Below are positions 49,437 to 58,756 of a stretch of DNA of 64,000 nt, piece after piece. The notes below the pieces were generated by a model that had not been told where the DNA came from, made no database searches, and saw only the letters and a program-made list of their open reading frames with translations. The first letter of the stretch is position 1; each line of letters starts with the position of its first letter. Both the position numbers and the translations under genes were made by a program. This DNA comes from Longilinea arvoryzae (lineage in GTDB: Bacteria > Chloroflexota > Anaerolineae > Anaerolineales > Anaerolineaceae), in NCBI RefSeq assembly GCF_001050235.1, contig NZ_DF967972.1, positions 2,927,901-2,991,900 of the forward strand. The letters are read 5' to 3'.

Positions 49437-49849
49437 TTTCCGTTCTTGAGCAATTCCCAGGCCCCCACCCACGGTGTGCCCAGGCGGTGCCGCTCCGGCA
49501 GGGTAACTTTCACCAGTTTTTGCCCCACCTGGGCGGCCAATCCGGCCACCGTTGCCCAATCTTCGGCCAACACCGCCTGGCGCATCGACTGCCCCAACCG
49601 GCCGGACCATTCCCAATCCATGCGGAATCGATCCGCTTTGACCCAGTAGCCCCGTTTTTCCCAGGCTACCAACGAAGTCTCTACGGTTTCATTGATTTCC
49701 ATCAATGCCAGAGCAATATAAGCTGCCAGATCGTGTGCAGTGTCATTTGGCTCGTTTTGGCGCATCAATTCGCGCAGGGCCAGGACGACCGACCGGCTCA
49801 GACGGTTGCGTTCTTTTCCAGCGCTGTCTGGATTGATCACTCGGCTCAA
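49433..49849 (-). CDS. Conserved protein of unknown function
   Basis: 138 residues, soluble, mostly helical. Recognisable stretches: NRLSRSVVLALRELMRQNEP near the N-terminus, VAWEKRGYWVKADRFRMDWEW in the middle and a basic KLVKVTLPERHRLGTPWVGAWE end. I recognise no family; similar proteins seem confined to Chloroflexota. The ATG at 49849 has GGATATCC before it, a weak ribosome site. It converges on the acyl-CoA ligase gene and is divergent from tRNA-Leu. Confidence 0.72.
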   Translation of the reverse strand: MSRVINPDSAGKERNRLSRSVVLALRELMRQNEPNDTAHDLAAYIALALMEINETVETSLVAWEKRGYWVKADRFRMDWEWSGRLGQSMRQAVLAEDWATVAGLAAQVGQKLVKVTLPERHRLGTPWVGAWELLKNGK

Positions 49850-49897
49850 GGATATCCTCCCAGATGTAGGGTTAATAATCCAGGATTATAAACGATG

Positions 49898-49926
49898 TTG
49901 ACGCGCTTTTGACTTGCCTTTATAAT
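49898..49926 (+). promoter_or_regulatory. tRNA-Leu promoter
   Basis: TTGACG (49898-49903), 17 bases, a perfect TATAAT (49921-49926), ending 19 bases before the mature tRNA. Confidence 0.82.
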
Positions 49927-49945
49927 CTTTGCGGTAAGTGAAACT

Positions 49946-50027
49946 GGGGAATTGCTGGAATTGGCAGACAGGCATGACTTAGGATCATGTGCCGCAAGGC
50001 GTGAGGGTTCGAGTCCCTCATTCCCCA
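49946..50027 (+). tRNA. tRNA-Leu (anticodon UAG)
   Basis: Acceptor stem GGGGAAT with ATTCCCC and discriminator A; D arm with the GG pair (ATTGGCAGA); anticodon stem CATGA/TCATG around loop CTTAGGA, anticodon TAG; long variable arm TGCCGCAAGGCG typical of leucine tRNA; T arm GAGGG/CCCTC with loop TTCGAGT. The CCA end is not encoded (CTG follows the discriminator). Confidence 0.95.
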
Positions 50028-50343
50028 CTGATTGATCATATTTTCATCCCGCAACAAATTCGCAATATTTTAAGGTAATTTCGTTATTATCGTCTCTGCA
50101 TTCTGGATATAATTGATTGATAAGTTTTATCGGATGCAGACCCGAATATTGATTCTCCAACCCCAGTGTCGTTTTTACTACTAGTTAACCGGCCGGATGG
50201 TTCTTCAGCGTAAACCATCCATAACATTTTATGATCATCCATCCGAAGGCTACGCTCTCATTCTCTCTTCCGCAGGTCTTCACGCGGACGATCCCATAAC
50301 ACCCAATCCATGAGTCCGATTTTCTGAATCACGGAGAACAAAA
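50028..50343. other. Non-coding interval downstream of tRNA-Leu
   Basis: 316 A/T-rich bases without a convincing gene. A TATAAT box at 50108-50113 (no good -35) may start the transcript for the membrane protein gene at 50344. I see no integrase fragment. Confidence 0.5.
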
Positions 50344-51126
50344 ATGAACTCGAGGAGCAAGGCGCACAAAACTGGTTTGATCATCGGTGGCTTTCTCTAC
50401 ATACTGGGCTTGTTGATCGGAACTGCGTTCAACCTTCGAGTGGCTTACGGATACATCGATCTATGGTCGTTCTGGGGATATCCGGAACCGATCGATTTCG
50501 ATTATTCCGATAACAACGGAGAACTTGCGGTGACAGGCTTCCAATGCCCGCTGCTGCTCACCCCCGGCGAGACGGGCAATTTCTCGATACGCATGAGGAA
50601 TAAAACCGACCAGCCCATCCAACCCGTCATCCAGATTTTGGTCGGTGAACGGGAACGAAAAGACAGCTACACCCGATTGAAAGAAGAGTTCTCGCTCGCG
50701 CCCGGCGAAACGAAGGAATTCAGCCAGACATTGGTTGCGGAAAGCAACATGCTCAATGATTCCATCAAGGTGCGGATATTCTTCGCGACCGGCAGGTTGA
50801 ATGCCTTTTCCATCAGCCGGCATTGTCCCGTGTTTGTTCACCGGTTGGGAAATTTGCACGGGACGCAAATTCTCATCCTGATCTCGTCGGTCATGATCTT
50901 GTTGGTCGGGGGTGGACTCGGATTGTTCTGGAGATCCAACTCCGAGGAGATCAAGCGCACGCCCCGGACGTTATACCGAATGATCGGGCTTGCGGCTTTT
51001 ATCATCCTCGCCATGGCGTCAAATTTGATCGAATGGTATTTCCTGGCGCTGATGTGGTTCCTTTTGGAAATTTTATTGATCCTTTCCATCTTTGAAAGCG
51101 ATACGATCAAGAAAATCTTCCAGTAA
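50344..51126 (+). CDS. Membrane protein with an extracytoplasmic beta-sandwich-like domain
   Basis: 260 residues. One N-terminal helix (about 11-31), an outside domain of about 140 residues with the rhythm of a CARDB/Ig-like sandwich (LLTPGETGNFSIRMRNKTDQ, FSLAPGETKEFSQTLVAES), and then three C-terminal helices (about 177-195, 212-228, 230-248). No enzyme motif. GGAG lies nine bases before the ATG. It sits alone between tRNA-Leu and a duplicated tRNA 3' end, so it may be cargo of an old insertion. Function unknown. Confidence 0.75.
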   Translation: MNSRSKAHKTGLIIGGFLYILGLLIGTAFNLRVAYGYIDLWSFWGYPEPIDFDYSDNNGELAVTGFQCPLLLTPGETGNFSIRMRNKTDQPIQPVIQILVGERERKDSYTRLKEEFSLAPGETKEFSQTLVAESNMLNDSIKVRIFFATGRLNAFSISRHCPVFVHRLGNLHGTQILILISSVMILLVGGGLGLFWRSNSEEIKRTPRTLYRMIGLAAFIILAMASNLIEWYFLALMWFLLEILLILSIFESDTIKKIFQ

Positions 51127-51305
51127 GGCCGTTGATCCTTCGAGATTGAGGATTTTGAATAGGACCGCGCAGGTTGGATGACGAACATTGACCCATCCTG
51201 CGGTGCAGGTCATCGGCGGCGTTTGGAGGGGATCCCGGGAATATTGGCCTTCCGGCCTCCAATCTGATGCAATTCTTATGTACAGCCTTTAGAATAAGGC
51301 TCGTA

Positions 51306-51314
51306 TGGTATAAT
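51306..51314 (+). promoter_or_regulatory. Extended -10 promoter, probably of tig
   Basis: TGG followed by a perfect TATAAT (51309-51314), without a clear -35. It would give a leader of about 155 bases that includes the tRNA-like fragment. Confidence 0.55.
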
Positions 51315-51417
51315 TCTACGCCGAAAGCGGCTGGAACACAGCCTCCTTCGCACGATTTATCATGTGTGGAACGCACGGGACGCGCCCGACGGCAGATCAA
51401 TTGTTTGCTGGAGGGTT

Positions 51418-51444
51418 TGAGGGTTCAAGTCCCTCATTCCTCAC
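51418..51444 (+). repeat. Near-copy of the tRNA-Leu 3' end (possible attachment site)
   Basis: 27 bases that match 25 of 27 bases of the tRNA-Leu 3' end at 50002-50028 in the same orientation: the T arm GAGGG...CCCTC and acceptor strand ATTCC(t/c)C. Here it continues as A-CCA. The two copies flank about 1.4 kb containing a single membrane protein gene. Confidence 0.75.
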
Positions 51445-51478
51445 CAAGGAATAGTACATTTTTTGAAGGATTGCTGAA

Positions 51479-52915
51479 TTGAAAATCGAAACCCAACCAC
51501 GTGAAGACCATCAGGTCAAGATTATCGCCGAGTTCGACGCTGAAACCATGGAAGGCTTCAAGCGTCGCGCTGCCCGCAAGATTTCCCAGGAAACCCGCAT
51601 TCCCGGTTTCCGCCCGGGAAAGGCGCCTTATGATATCGTCCGCCGCACCTATGGCGACGATGCGATCCAAAAGCAGGCCATCGAGATATTGGTCGATGAT
51701 CAGTATTCGAAGATTCTTGACGAAGCCGGCGTAAAGCCCGGCGCGCCGGGCGCCCTGGAGGATATTCTCTCCACCGATCCGGTAAAATTGAGCTTCATCG
51801 TACCGCTGGCCCCCGAGGTTACTCTGGGCGATTACAAAGCCATCCGCAAAGAGTACGAAGCTCCGGCCGTCACCGAAGAACAGATTGACGAGTACCTGCG
51901 CCGCCTGCAGACCAGCTACGCCACCGCCGAACCCGTCGAACACCCGGCCGAAAAGGGTGATCTGGTTTACTACATGCTGAGCGGTCATCTTACCCAACCG
52001 GCTGAGGGCGAGGATGCCGAAGTCATCAAGGACGGACCCGCCCAGGTCATCATCGGCGAGGATACCCTTTCCGACAAGGATTGGCCGTACGCTGGATTTG
52101 CCGAGGAATTAATCGGCCTGTCAGCCAACGCTGAAAAGACCGTCAAGCACACGTTCGCCGAAGACGACAAGGATGAGAAACTGCGCGGTCGTGAAGTCGA
52201 ATTCCACATCACCGTGCAGAGCATCAAGTCGCTGCACCTGCCGGAGTTGAACGACGAATTTGCGCAGACCATGGGCGAATTCTCCACCTTCGAAGAACTT
52301 AAGGCGTCGGCTGTCAAGCAATTGGAAGCCAACACCAAGCACGAATACGATGAGAAGTTCTTCGATGAGTTGTTCGAGCAGATCGCGTCCGAATCCACAA
52401 TCAAGTACCCGCCTCAGGTTCTCGAGGATGAAAAGGAACACATCCTGGAGCATCTCACCGAGGATCTGAGCAAGAATAACCTCGACCTGGATACCTACCT
52501 TAAACTCATCAACACCAACCGCGAAACCTTCATGGCCGAACAGGTTACCCCGGCGGCCGTGAAGCGCCTGACTCGCTCACTGGTGTTGGAAGAGCTTGGC
52601 CGGGCTGAGAAAATCGAACTGGCTGAAGCCGAAGTGAACAATGCCGTCAATGGCACGTTGAACCAACTCTCAGCGACACCGGGCTTCAACCCCAAGAAAG
52701 TCACCGAACGCGTGGTGAATGCCATCGCCATGGATGCCGTTTCCCGCCTGTACAATCAGCGCATCCTGGACCGGCTCAAGGCGATCGCCACCGGCGAAGC
52801 TGAAAAAGCTGCTGCTGAACCCAAAGCTGAAGCAGCCGCCGAATCAGCTACCGAAGCCGGCGAAAAAGCTCCTGGCGGTGAGAGCGAGCCGGCTGAAAAC
52901 GACGCAGTCAAATAA
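51479..52915 (+). CDS. tig: Trigger factor
   Basis: 478 residues. The N-terminal ribosome-binding domain has [18 protein letters not shown] (the GFRxGKxP signature appears as GFRPGKAP), a PPIase-like middle domain ([32 protein letters not shown]) and the helical C-terminal arms. It ends with an Ala/Glu-rich tail. It shields nascent chains at the ribosome exit. The start is a TTG at 51479 with AAGGA upstream; the next ATG is 23 codons later and would cut the ribosome-binding domain. clpP follows after 29 bases, the usual tig-clpP pairing. Confidence 0.96.
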   Translation: MKIETQPREDHQVKIIAEFDAETMEGFKRRAARKISQETRIPGFRPGKAPYDIVRRTYGDDAIQKQAIEILVDDQYSKILDEAGVKPGAPGALEDILSTDPVKLSFIVPLAPEVTLGDYKAIRKEYEAPAVTEEQIDEYLRRLQTSYATAEPVEHPAEKGDLVYYMLSGHLTQPAEGEDAEVIKDGPAQVIIGEDTLSDKDWPYAGFAEELIGLSANAEKTVKHTFAEDDKDEKLRGREVEFHITVQSIKSLHLPELNDEFAQTMGEFSTFEELKASAVKQLEANTKHEYDEKFFDELFEQIASESTIKYPPQVLEDEKEHILEHLTEDLSKNNLDLDTYLKLINTNRETFMAEQVTPAAVKRLTRSLVLEELGRAEKIELAEAEVNNAVNGTLNQLSATPGFNPKKVTERVVNAIAMDAVSRLYNQRILDRLKAIATGEAEKAAAEPKAEAAAESATEAGEKAPGGESEPAENDAVK

Positions 52916-52944
52916 CGTCGTCGCATAAACACCTAGGAGGGTTT

Positions 52945-53550
52945 ATGTCCATTCCGAATTTCGAATCGGTCATCCCGATGGTCGTTGAGTCATCCGGCCG
53001 CGGTGAACGGGCTTATGACATCTATTCCCTGCTGCTCAAGGAACGCATCATCTTCCTGGGCACGGCGATCGATGATCAGGTCGCCAATGTAACCGTTGCG
53101 CAGTTGCTTTATCTGAGCAAGGAAGATCCCGAACGACCCATCCAGATGTACATCAATTCGCCGGGTGGGCAAATCTATGCAGGGTTGGCCATCTACGACA
53201 CCATGCAAATGATTCCCAACAAGATCAGCACCGTGGCCGTAGGCGTCACTGCCTCTTTCGGCACCGTTCTGCTGACCGCCGGCACCAAAGGCCAGCGCTA
53301 TGCGCTGCCGCATGCCACCATCCATATGCACCAGCCCCTGGGCGGCGCGCAGGGTCAGGCTTCGGATATCGAAATTCAGGCGCGTGAAATCCTGCGTCTC
53401 AAGACCCGCTTGAATGAGATCATGGCGAATTCCACCGGCCAATCCCTCGAGACGATCGCGCATGACACCGAGCGCGACTTCTATATGGATGCCAACCAGG
53501 CAGTCGAATACGGCCTGGTGGACCAGGTGCTGGTTGCGCCCAAGAAGTAA
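52945..53550 (+). CDS. clpP: ATP-dependent Clp protease proteolytic subunit
   Basis: 201 residues. The catalytic triad is visible: Ser104 in TASFGTVLL, His129 in [15 protein letters not shown] and Asp178 in TERDFYMD. The opening ([20 protein letters not shown]) is normal, with little propeptide. Forms the barrel that degrades proteins fed by ClpX or ClpC; no clpX is in the window. AGGAGG stands before the ATG. It follows tig and precedes a stable hairpin. Confidence 0.97.
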   Translation: MSIPNFESVIPMVVESSGRGERAYDIYSLLLKERIIFLGTAIDDQVANVTVAQLLYLSKEDPERPIQMYINSPGGQIYAGLAIYDTMQMIPNKISTVAVGVTASFGTVLLTAGTKGQRYALPHATIHMHQPLGGAQGQASDIEIQAREILRLKTRLNEIMANSTGQSLETIAHDTERDFYMDANQAVEYGLVDQVLVAPKK

Positions 53551-53576
53551 CCGGTACGAACCAATTCAAGTCACAT

Positions 53577-53610
53577 CGCAAGCCGGATGGCATCTGCTAT
53601 CCGGCTTGCG
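53577..53610 (+). other. Stable hairpin between clpP and the HAD gene
   Basis: A perfect twelve-base-pair stem (CGCAAGCCGGAT with ATCCGGCTTGCG) and ten-base loop, followed by TGTAAG rather than a T-run. It is unlikely to be an efficient terminator; a processing or stability element is possible. Confidence 0.65.
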
Positions 53611-53628
53611 TGTAAGAACGAGGTTTTG

Positions 53629-54417
53629 ATGCAATTTTCGCTTCCCATCCAGGCCATGATTCTGGACATGGATGGCGTCCTCTGGAAGGGCCAGGAAACG
53701 ATCGGCGACCTGCCGTCCATTTTTTCACGCCTGCAGGCGAAAGGCATCCAGGTCATTCTGGCAACCAACAACGCCACCCGCACCCCGGAGCAGTACACCG
53801 AAAGGCTGGCCGGTTACGGGGTGACCATCGAGACCTGGCGCGTGATCAATTCCGCCAAGGCGACCGCCTTCCGCATGAAGCGAGATTTTCCCGAGGGCGG
53901 CCCGGTGTATGTGATTGGCGAAGAAGGTCTGGTGGATGCATTGGCCGCGCAGGGATTTTGCGCGGCGAGTTTCGAAGACCATCCCATCGCCGTCGTGGCT
54001 GCCATGGATCGCCAGTTGACCTATGCCAAACTCCGGTGGGCCACTTTGCTCATCCGCAAAGGAATCCCCTTCTACGGCACCAATCCCGATCGCACATTTC
54101 CGACCCCGGATGGGCTAATCCCGGGTGCCGGTTCGATCCTCGCAGCCCTGGAAGCCGCCACAAGCGTTCACCCGATCATTGCCGGCAAACCCTCGCCGGA
54201 TATGTATTATATGGCACTGGACCTTCTCAAAGTGGACGCAAGCCACACCCTGGCGGTCGGCGACCGTCTGGACACGGATATCCTGGGCGGGCAGCGCGCC
54301 GCCTGCCGTACTGGGTTGGTTTTGAGCGGCGTCACCTCGCTGGAGGATGTGCAAACCTGGGAACCCAGGCCGGATTACGTCGCCGGCGACCTGAGCCAGT
54401 TGGTCGATATGATATAG
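53629..54417 (+). CDS. HAD-IIA family hydrolase (NagD/phosphoglycolate phosphatase-like)
   Basis: 262 residues. HAD motif I is LDMDGVLWKG, motif II ATNNAT, the IIA cap follows, and motifs III/IV appear as GKPSPDMYYMALDLL and VGDRLDTDILGG. The layout and size match NagD-type nucleotide or phosphoglycolate phosphatases. ATG 53629 (AGG upstream) gives the family N-terminus. rlmN begins seven bases after the stop. Confidence 0.92.
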   Translation: MQFSLPIQAMILDMDGVLWKGQETIGDLPSIFSRLQAKGIQVILATNNATRTPEQYTERLAGYGVTIETWRVINSAKATAFRMKRDFPEGGPVYVIGEEGLVDALAAQGFCAASFEDHPIAVVAAMDRQLTYAKLRWATLLIRKGIPFYGTNPDRTFPTPDGLIPGAGSILAALEAATSVHPIIAGKPSPDMYYMALDLLKVDASHTLAVGDRLDTDILGGQRAACRTGLVLSGVTSLEDVQTWEPRPDYVAGDLSQLVDMI

Positions 54418-54424
54418 TAAGAGA

Positions 54425-55483
54425 ATGAGCCAGATGGAAACGGAACGACCTTTGATTTTCGACCTTGACCTGGATCAGCTTAAAGAGCTGGTGCTTTCCT
54501 GGGGCGAACCGGCTTACCGCGCCAAACAGATCTGGCAGGGCATCTATTGTCAGTTGTGGCAGACTCCGCAGGAATTTACCCCGCTTCCCGCGAGCCTGCG
54601 CGAAAAAATGGCGGCGGAACTGCGTTTTAGCGGTCTGACGCCGGCGGCGGTCTTGAAATCCAGTGATCATCAAACGGTAAAAACGTTGTTCCGCCTGGCA
54701 GATGGCCGTTCCATCGAAGCTGTGCTGATGCGCTACGAACACCGCCAGACCCTGTGCATCTCCTCGCAGGCCGGCTGCGCCATGGGTTGCGCCTTTTGCG
54801 CCACCGGGCAGATGGGATTCAAACGCCATCTCTCCAGCGGAGAGATCGTCGAACAGGTTATGGTCTATGCGCGCCAGCTCAAACAGGAAGGAAAAGCCGT
54901 CACCAACGTGGTCGTCATGGGCATGGGCGAGCCATTTCACAATTACGCCAATACCCTGGCCGCCATCGACCGCCTGAACCACCCGGACGGCTTCAACCTG
55001 GGCGCGCGCCGTTTCACCATCTCCACCGTCGGCCTGGTACCCATGATCCGCCAGTTTGCCTTGGAAAGACGTCAGATCAACCTGGCGATCAGCCTGCACG
55101 CCTCGGATGATGAACTGCGCGCCAGCATGATGCCGGTCGATAAGAGGTACCCCATTGCCGAGTTGATGCAGGCCTGCCGGGAATATATCGACGCCACCAA
55201 GCGCCGCCTGACGTTCGAATGGGCGCTGATCCAGGGCGTCAACGACACCCCCGAGCAGGCGCGAGCGCTGGCCCACCTGCTCAAAGGCATGTTATGCCAT
55301 GTCAACGTCATCCCACTCAACCCGACCCATCAATTTAGCGGCACGGGCAGTACCCGCGAACGCGCCGAAGCCTTTCGCGCCGAGCTCGAAAAAGCGGGCA
55401 TACCCTGCACGGTGCGCCTGCGCCGCGGAATCGATATTCAGGCTGGCTGCGGCCAACTGGCCACGGAACACGCCGCCGACTGA
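54425..55483 (+). CDS. rlmN: Dual-specificity 23S rRNA/tRNA adenine-C2 methyltransferase RlmN
   Basis: 352 residues. The radical SAM motif is CAMGCAFC (Cys118, Cys122, Cys125), with the SQAGCAMGCAFCATGQMG signature, VVMGMGEPFHNY, and a conserved second cysteine near the end in RGIDIQAGCGQL. It methylates A2503 of 23S rRNA and A37 of some tRNAs. The start lies six bases after a TATAGT box and lacks a ribosome site, so part of its messages may be leaderless. ftsY follows after 41 bases. Confidence 0.97.
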   Translation: MSQMETERPLIFDLDLDQLKELVLSWGEPAYRAKQIWQGIYCQLWQTPQEFTPLPASLREKMAAELRFSGLTPAAVLKSSDHQTVKTLFRLADGRSIEAVLMRYEHRQTLCISSQAGCAMGCAFCATGQMGFKRHLSSGEIVEQVMVYARQLKQEGKAVTNVVVMGMGEPFHNYANTLAAIDRLNHPDGFNLGARRFTISTVGLVPMIRQFALERRQINLAISLHASDDELRASMMPVDKRYPIAELMQACREYIDATKRRLTFEWALIQGVNDTPEQARALAHLLKGMLCHVNVIPLNPTHQFSGTGSTRERAEAFRAELEKAGIPCTVRLRRGIDIQAGCGQLATEHAAD

Positions 55484-55524
55484 TGGGGAACCGGGCTGTG
55501 TTATAATCACACGCCGGGAAGCAT

Positions 55525-56433
55525 ATGTTCAATAAATGGATTGAAGGACTCAACCGTACTCGCAAAGTGGCCTTTGGCCGCCTGGCAACCCTCTTCGGCG
55601 CAACGGACATCTCCGCTGAGACTTGGGACGAGCTGGAAGCCATCCTCATTCAAGCCGACCTCGGCGTTGAGACCACCGAATCGATTCTGGCTGTCTTGCA
55701 GGACCTGGTAAACAGGGAGGGTCTCACCCATACGGATGAGCTTCAATCCAGCTTACGGGCTGAATTGATCCGCCGTCTGGACGCCGCCCCGGCCGTGGAC
55801 TTTGACAGCCATAAGCCAACCATCGTGCTGGTGGTCGGAGTCAACGGCTCGGGCAAAACCACAACCATTGCCAAGTTGGGCCGCCAATATGCGATGCAGG
55901 GCAAAAAGGTGCTTCTGGCTGCGGCAGATACCTACCGCGCCGCAGCGGTCGATCAGCTTCAGGTATGGGGAGAACGTTTGAACATCCCGGTCATCGCCGG
56001 CCAACCGGAGGGCGATCCGGGAGCGGTGGCATTCGATGCCGTGCAGGCGGCGTTATCCCGCAAGATGGATATCGTCCTGATCGATACCGCCGGGCGTCTG
56101 CACACGCGCTACAACCTGATGGAAGAACTCAAGAAGGTCTATCGCGTGGTCGGCAAAGCCCTCCCGGGGGCTCCCCACGCCACCTGGCTGGTCCTGGATG
56201 CGACCACCGGACAGAATGCCCTCCAACAGGCGCGCGCCTTCAAGGAAACCGCCCAGGTGAGCGGCGTCATCCTGGCCAAGCTGGATTCATCCGCCAAGGG
56301 CGGAATGGCATTTGCCATTCAAAAAGAACTTGGGCTTCCAATTCTTTACGCCGGATTGGGCGAACGCCCCGAAGACTTGCAGCCCTTTGACCGCGAAGCT
56401 TTCGTGGATGGGATTTTAGGACTCAAGAATTAG
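55525..56433 (+). CDS. ftsY: Signal recognition particle receptor FtsY
   Basis: 302 residues, the short form with no acidic A domain. N-terminal helices ([17 protein letters not shown]) lead to the NG domain: G1 [27 protein letters not shown]3 DTAGRL, G4-like [11 protein letters not shown] and [12 protein letters not shown]. GTPase that docks SRP-ribosome complexes at the membrane. A TATAAT box at 55502-55507 and GGAAG before the ATG point to its own promoter. prfB follows after 11 bases. Confidence 0.97.
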   Translation: MFNKWIEGLNRTRKVAFGRLATLFGATDISAETWDELEAILIQADLGVETTESILAVLQDLVNREGLTHTDELQSSLRAELIRRLDAAPAVDFDSHKPTIVLVVGVNGSGKTTTIAKLGRQYAMQGKKVLLAAADTYRAAAVDQLQVWGERLNIPVIAGQPEGDPGAVAFDAVQAALSRKMDIVLIDTAGRLHTRYNLMEELKKVYRVVGKALPGAPHATWLVLDATTGQNALQQARAFKETAQVSGVILAKLDSSAKGGMAFAIQKELGLPILYAGLGERPEDLQPFDREAFVDGILGLKN

Positions 56434-56444
56434 CTGGAGGAAGC

Positions 56445-57543
56445 ATGCAAGATTTGATCGAACGCCTGCGTAGCGCCGCAGACCGAATCCATGAACTCAT
56501 GGTGCATCTTTGACTTACCCGGCAAAGAAGTAGAAATCGCGAGTTTACAAAAGAAATCCGAAGACCCTGAGTTATGGAACGACCGCGAGCATGCGCAACG
56601 GATCATGAAGAATCTGGCCGACCTGCGCGACGAACTCGAGGGCTGGCGGAAGTTGGAAAACCGAATCACCAGCTCGCTGGAATTAGCCGAACTGGAAGAC
56701 GAGAGCCTGCAACCCGATCTGGAGGCAGAGCTGGAGCCGATCGAGAAGGAACTCGAGCAGCGTGAGCTCAGCACCCTCCTGGCCGGACCTTATGACAAAG
56801 GCGACGCCCTGCTGACCATCAGTTCGGGCGCCGGCGGCACCGAATCGAACGATTGGGCCGCCATGCTGCAACGCATGTACCTGCGCTGGATCGAACGCCA
56901 CAACTACGAAGCCGAAGTTTTGGACCTCACCGAAGGCGAGGAAGCCGGCATCAAGAGCGTCACCATCAGCGTGAAAGGCCGCCTGGCCTATGGCTATCTG
57001 CACGCCGAAAAGGGCGTGCACCGCCTGGTGCGCCTCTCGCCCTTCGATTCGGCTCACCGTCGGCATACCTCCTTTGCGCAGGTGGAAGTCCTGCCGGAGG
57101 TCACCTCCGAAACGGCCACGGTGCAGATCAACCCAGAAGATCTGCGCATCGATGTCTATCGCTCGGCCGGCGCCGGCGGACAGAACGTGCAAAAGAATTC
57201 GACTGCGGTGCGCATCACCCACCTGCCCACCGGTCTGGTCGTCTCCTGCCAGAACGAACGCTCGCAGATGCAGAACCGCGAAAGCGCCATGCGCGTGCTG
57301 CAGGCTCGTCTGGAAGATATCGCCCAGCAGGAACGCGACAAGGAACTGGCCAATCTACGCGGTGAATATGTGAAAACCGAATGGGGCAGCCAGATTCGTT
57401 CCTATGTGCTGCATCCTTACCAGATGGTCAAGGATCATCGCACGGAGTATGAAGTTGGCAACGCTCAGGCTGTGCTGGACGGCGACCTGGATGGTTTCAT
57501 CGAAGCGTATCTGCGCTGGCGCCTTGATCCTGCAAAAGAATAA
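56445..57543 (+). CDS. prfB: Peptide chain release factor 2, with programmed +1 frameshift
   Basis: The zero frame runs ATG 56445 to an in-frame TGA at 56511 (codon 23). Skipping one T and reading on from GAC at 56512 gives 365 residues, exactly the usual RF2 length. RF2 motifs are present: the tripeptide anticodon SPF in RLSPFDSAHRRHTS and GGQ (about residues 244-246) in AGAGGQNVQKNSTAVR. RF2 releases chains at UGA and UAA; low RF2 favours the frameshift and raises its own synthesis. GGAGG lies before the ATG. It closes the tig-clpP-HAD-rlmN-ftsY-prfB series. Confidence 0.96.
56498..56514 (+). promoter_or_regulatory. prfB: RF2 +1 frameshift site
   Basis: CTT-TGA-C at 56508-56514, the universal slip sequence. 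The stimulating Shine-Dalgarno-like element normally three bases upstream is only partly kept: ATGGTG-CAT instead of AGGGGG-TAT. Confidence 0.92.
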
Positions 57544-57545
57544 TA

Positions 57546-57576
57546 AAATCCCCGCCGTTCGAGCGGGGATTTTTTC
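57546..57576. terminator. Convergent terminator between prfB and pfkA
   Basis: A ten-base-pair stem (AAATCCCCGC with GCGGGGATTT), seven-base loop and a T-run on the plus strand; A/T bases on the other side serve the minus-strand gene. Confidence 0.88.
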
Positions 57577-57579
57577 AAC

Positions 57580-58548
57580 TTAATCCAATATTTCCGCCAG
57601 TTCGAACAGATTTGGGTCGATCTGTTTTTTGGTGTTGACCACCACTTCCAGCGGTGTGGATTGGATTTCGCCTTTGACCAGGCCCTTCAAGACGCCAAAT
57701 TCGCCCTTCGATAACGCATCGGTCGCGGCCGCGCCTAACCGGCTCGCCAGAATGCGGTCGAATGCACCCGGGTTGCCGCCCCGCTGAACGTAACCGAGCC
57801 GGGTGGTGCGCAATTCGAAACCCAGGCGTTCGCGGTGTTCGGAAAAATAAGCCGCCAGTTTGTCCGCGTTGTAATCGGCGCCTTCGGCGACGACGATGAT
57901 GGCGTGCGCCTTGCCTTTTTCATACGATTTTCGCAGTCGGTCGGCGATCTGTTCCGGGGTCACGGGAATTTCCGGGATGACTGCCATCTCTGCTCCGCCG
58001 GCCAGCCCCGACATCAATGCCAGGTAGCCGCAGCCGCGCCCCATCACCTCGAGAAGAAAGGCGCGCTGGTGCGACGAAGCGGTCACCTTCAAACGGTCGA
58101 TGGCTTCCAATGCAATATTCAGGGCTGTATCGACGCCGATGGTGATTTCGGAACCGAACAGGTCATTATCGATGGTCGACGCAATTCCCACCACCGGGAA
58201 ACCATGTTTGGAAAGTGCATACGAGCCGGTTTGGGACCCATTTCCACCGATGATCACCAGGCCATCGATGCCAGCTTCATTTAAGTTCCGGATGGCTTTG
58301 ATCTGGCCTTCCTCGGTCTTGAATTCCTGCGACCGCGCGCTGCCCAGAATCGTCCCGCCGCGCTGAATGATCCCGCCGACGTCTCGCGCGCCTAAAGGCA
58401 CGATCTTGCCACTGATCAGGCCCTCATATCCCAACCTGACGCCAAACACATCCCAGCCGCGGTGAAGTCCCGTTCGCACAACTGCCCGGATCGCGGCATT
58501 CATACCCGGAGCATCCCCACCACTGGTCAGAACGGCGATTCTCTTCAT
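57580..58548 (-). CDS. pfkA: 6-phosphofructokinase
   Basis: 322 residues, normal for bacterial PFK. Motifs: LTSGGDAPGMNAAIR, TIDNDLFGSEITIGVDTALN (catalytic Asp), RAFLLEVMGRGCGYLAL, and LGYVQRGGNPGAFDR. The nucleotide-site motif is GGNGSQTG rather than the usual GGDGS, so the Mg-binding Asp is replaced by Asn; phosphoryl donor (ATP or PPi) is therefore uncertain. AAGGAAGG stands before the ATG, and an extended -10 (TGC-TAGAAT at 58605-58597) lies upstream. Monocistronic. Confidence 0.93.
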   Translation of the reverse strand: MKRIAVLTSGGDAPGMNAAIRAVVRTGLHRGWDVFGVRLGYEGLISGKIVPLGARDVGGIIQRGGTILGSARSQEFKTEEGQIKAIRNLNEAGIDGLVIIGGNGSQTGSYALSKHGFPVVGIASTIDNDLFGSEITIGVDTALNIALEAIDRLKVTASSHQRAFLLEVMGRGCGYLALMSGLAGGAEMAVIPEIPVTPEQIADRLRKSYEKGKAHAIIVVAEGADYNADKLAAYFSEHRERLGFELRTTRLGYVQRGGNPGAFDRILASRLGAAATDALSKGEFGVLKGLVKGEIQSTPLEVVVNTKKQIDPNLFELAEILD

Positions 58549-58756
58549 GATGCCCTTCCTTATGACGAAAATAAGACAACAAACCAGATTTATGAAATTC
58601 TAGCACGAATTAAAAGTTATGACACTCAGAAGGCCAACACAGGCTAAATTGCAGTGCCGGAAAACCGGATTGGTTTGTTACAATTCCGAATGATTCAATT
58701 AATCCGCTTGAATCAACTGCATCCGCACGTGACATTCCATTCCCAAAGGGAACATA

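Larger units (their letters stand above)
51127..51478. other. Non-coding interval upstream of tig, with a tRNA-like 3' fragment
   Basis: 352 bases with no convincing gene. It holds an extended -10 promoter (51306-51314) and a copy of a tRNA T arm plus acceptor end (51418-51447). No matching 5' half of a tRNA (it would need GAGGAAT) is found, so this is not a complete tRNA gene. Confidence 0.6.

Noticed and set aside
51418..51447. A second complete tRNA gene ending in CCA before tig
   Set aside because: Only the T arm and 3' acceptor strand are present. No 5' acceptor strand, D arm or anticodon arm that would pair with it was found upstream.
56511..56513. The TGA in prfB as a mutation
   Set aside because: It sits in the standard CTT-TGA-C frameshift signal, and the +1 frame gives a full-length RF2.
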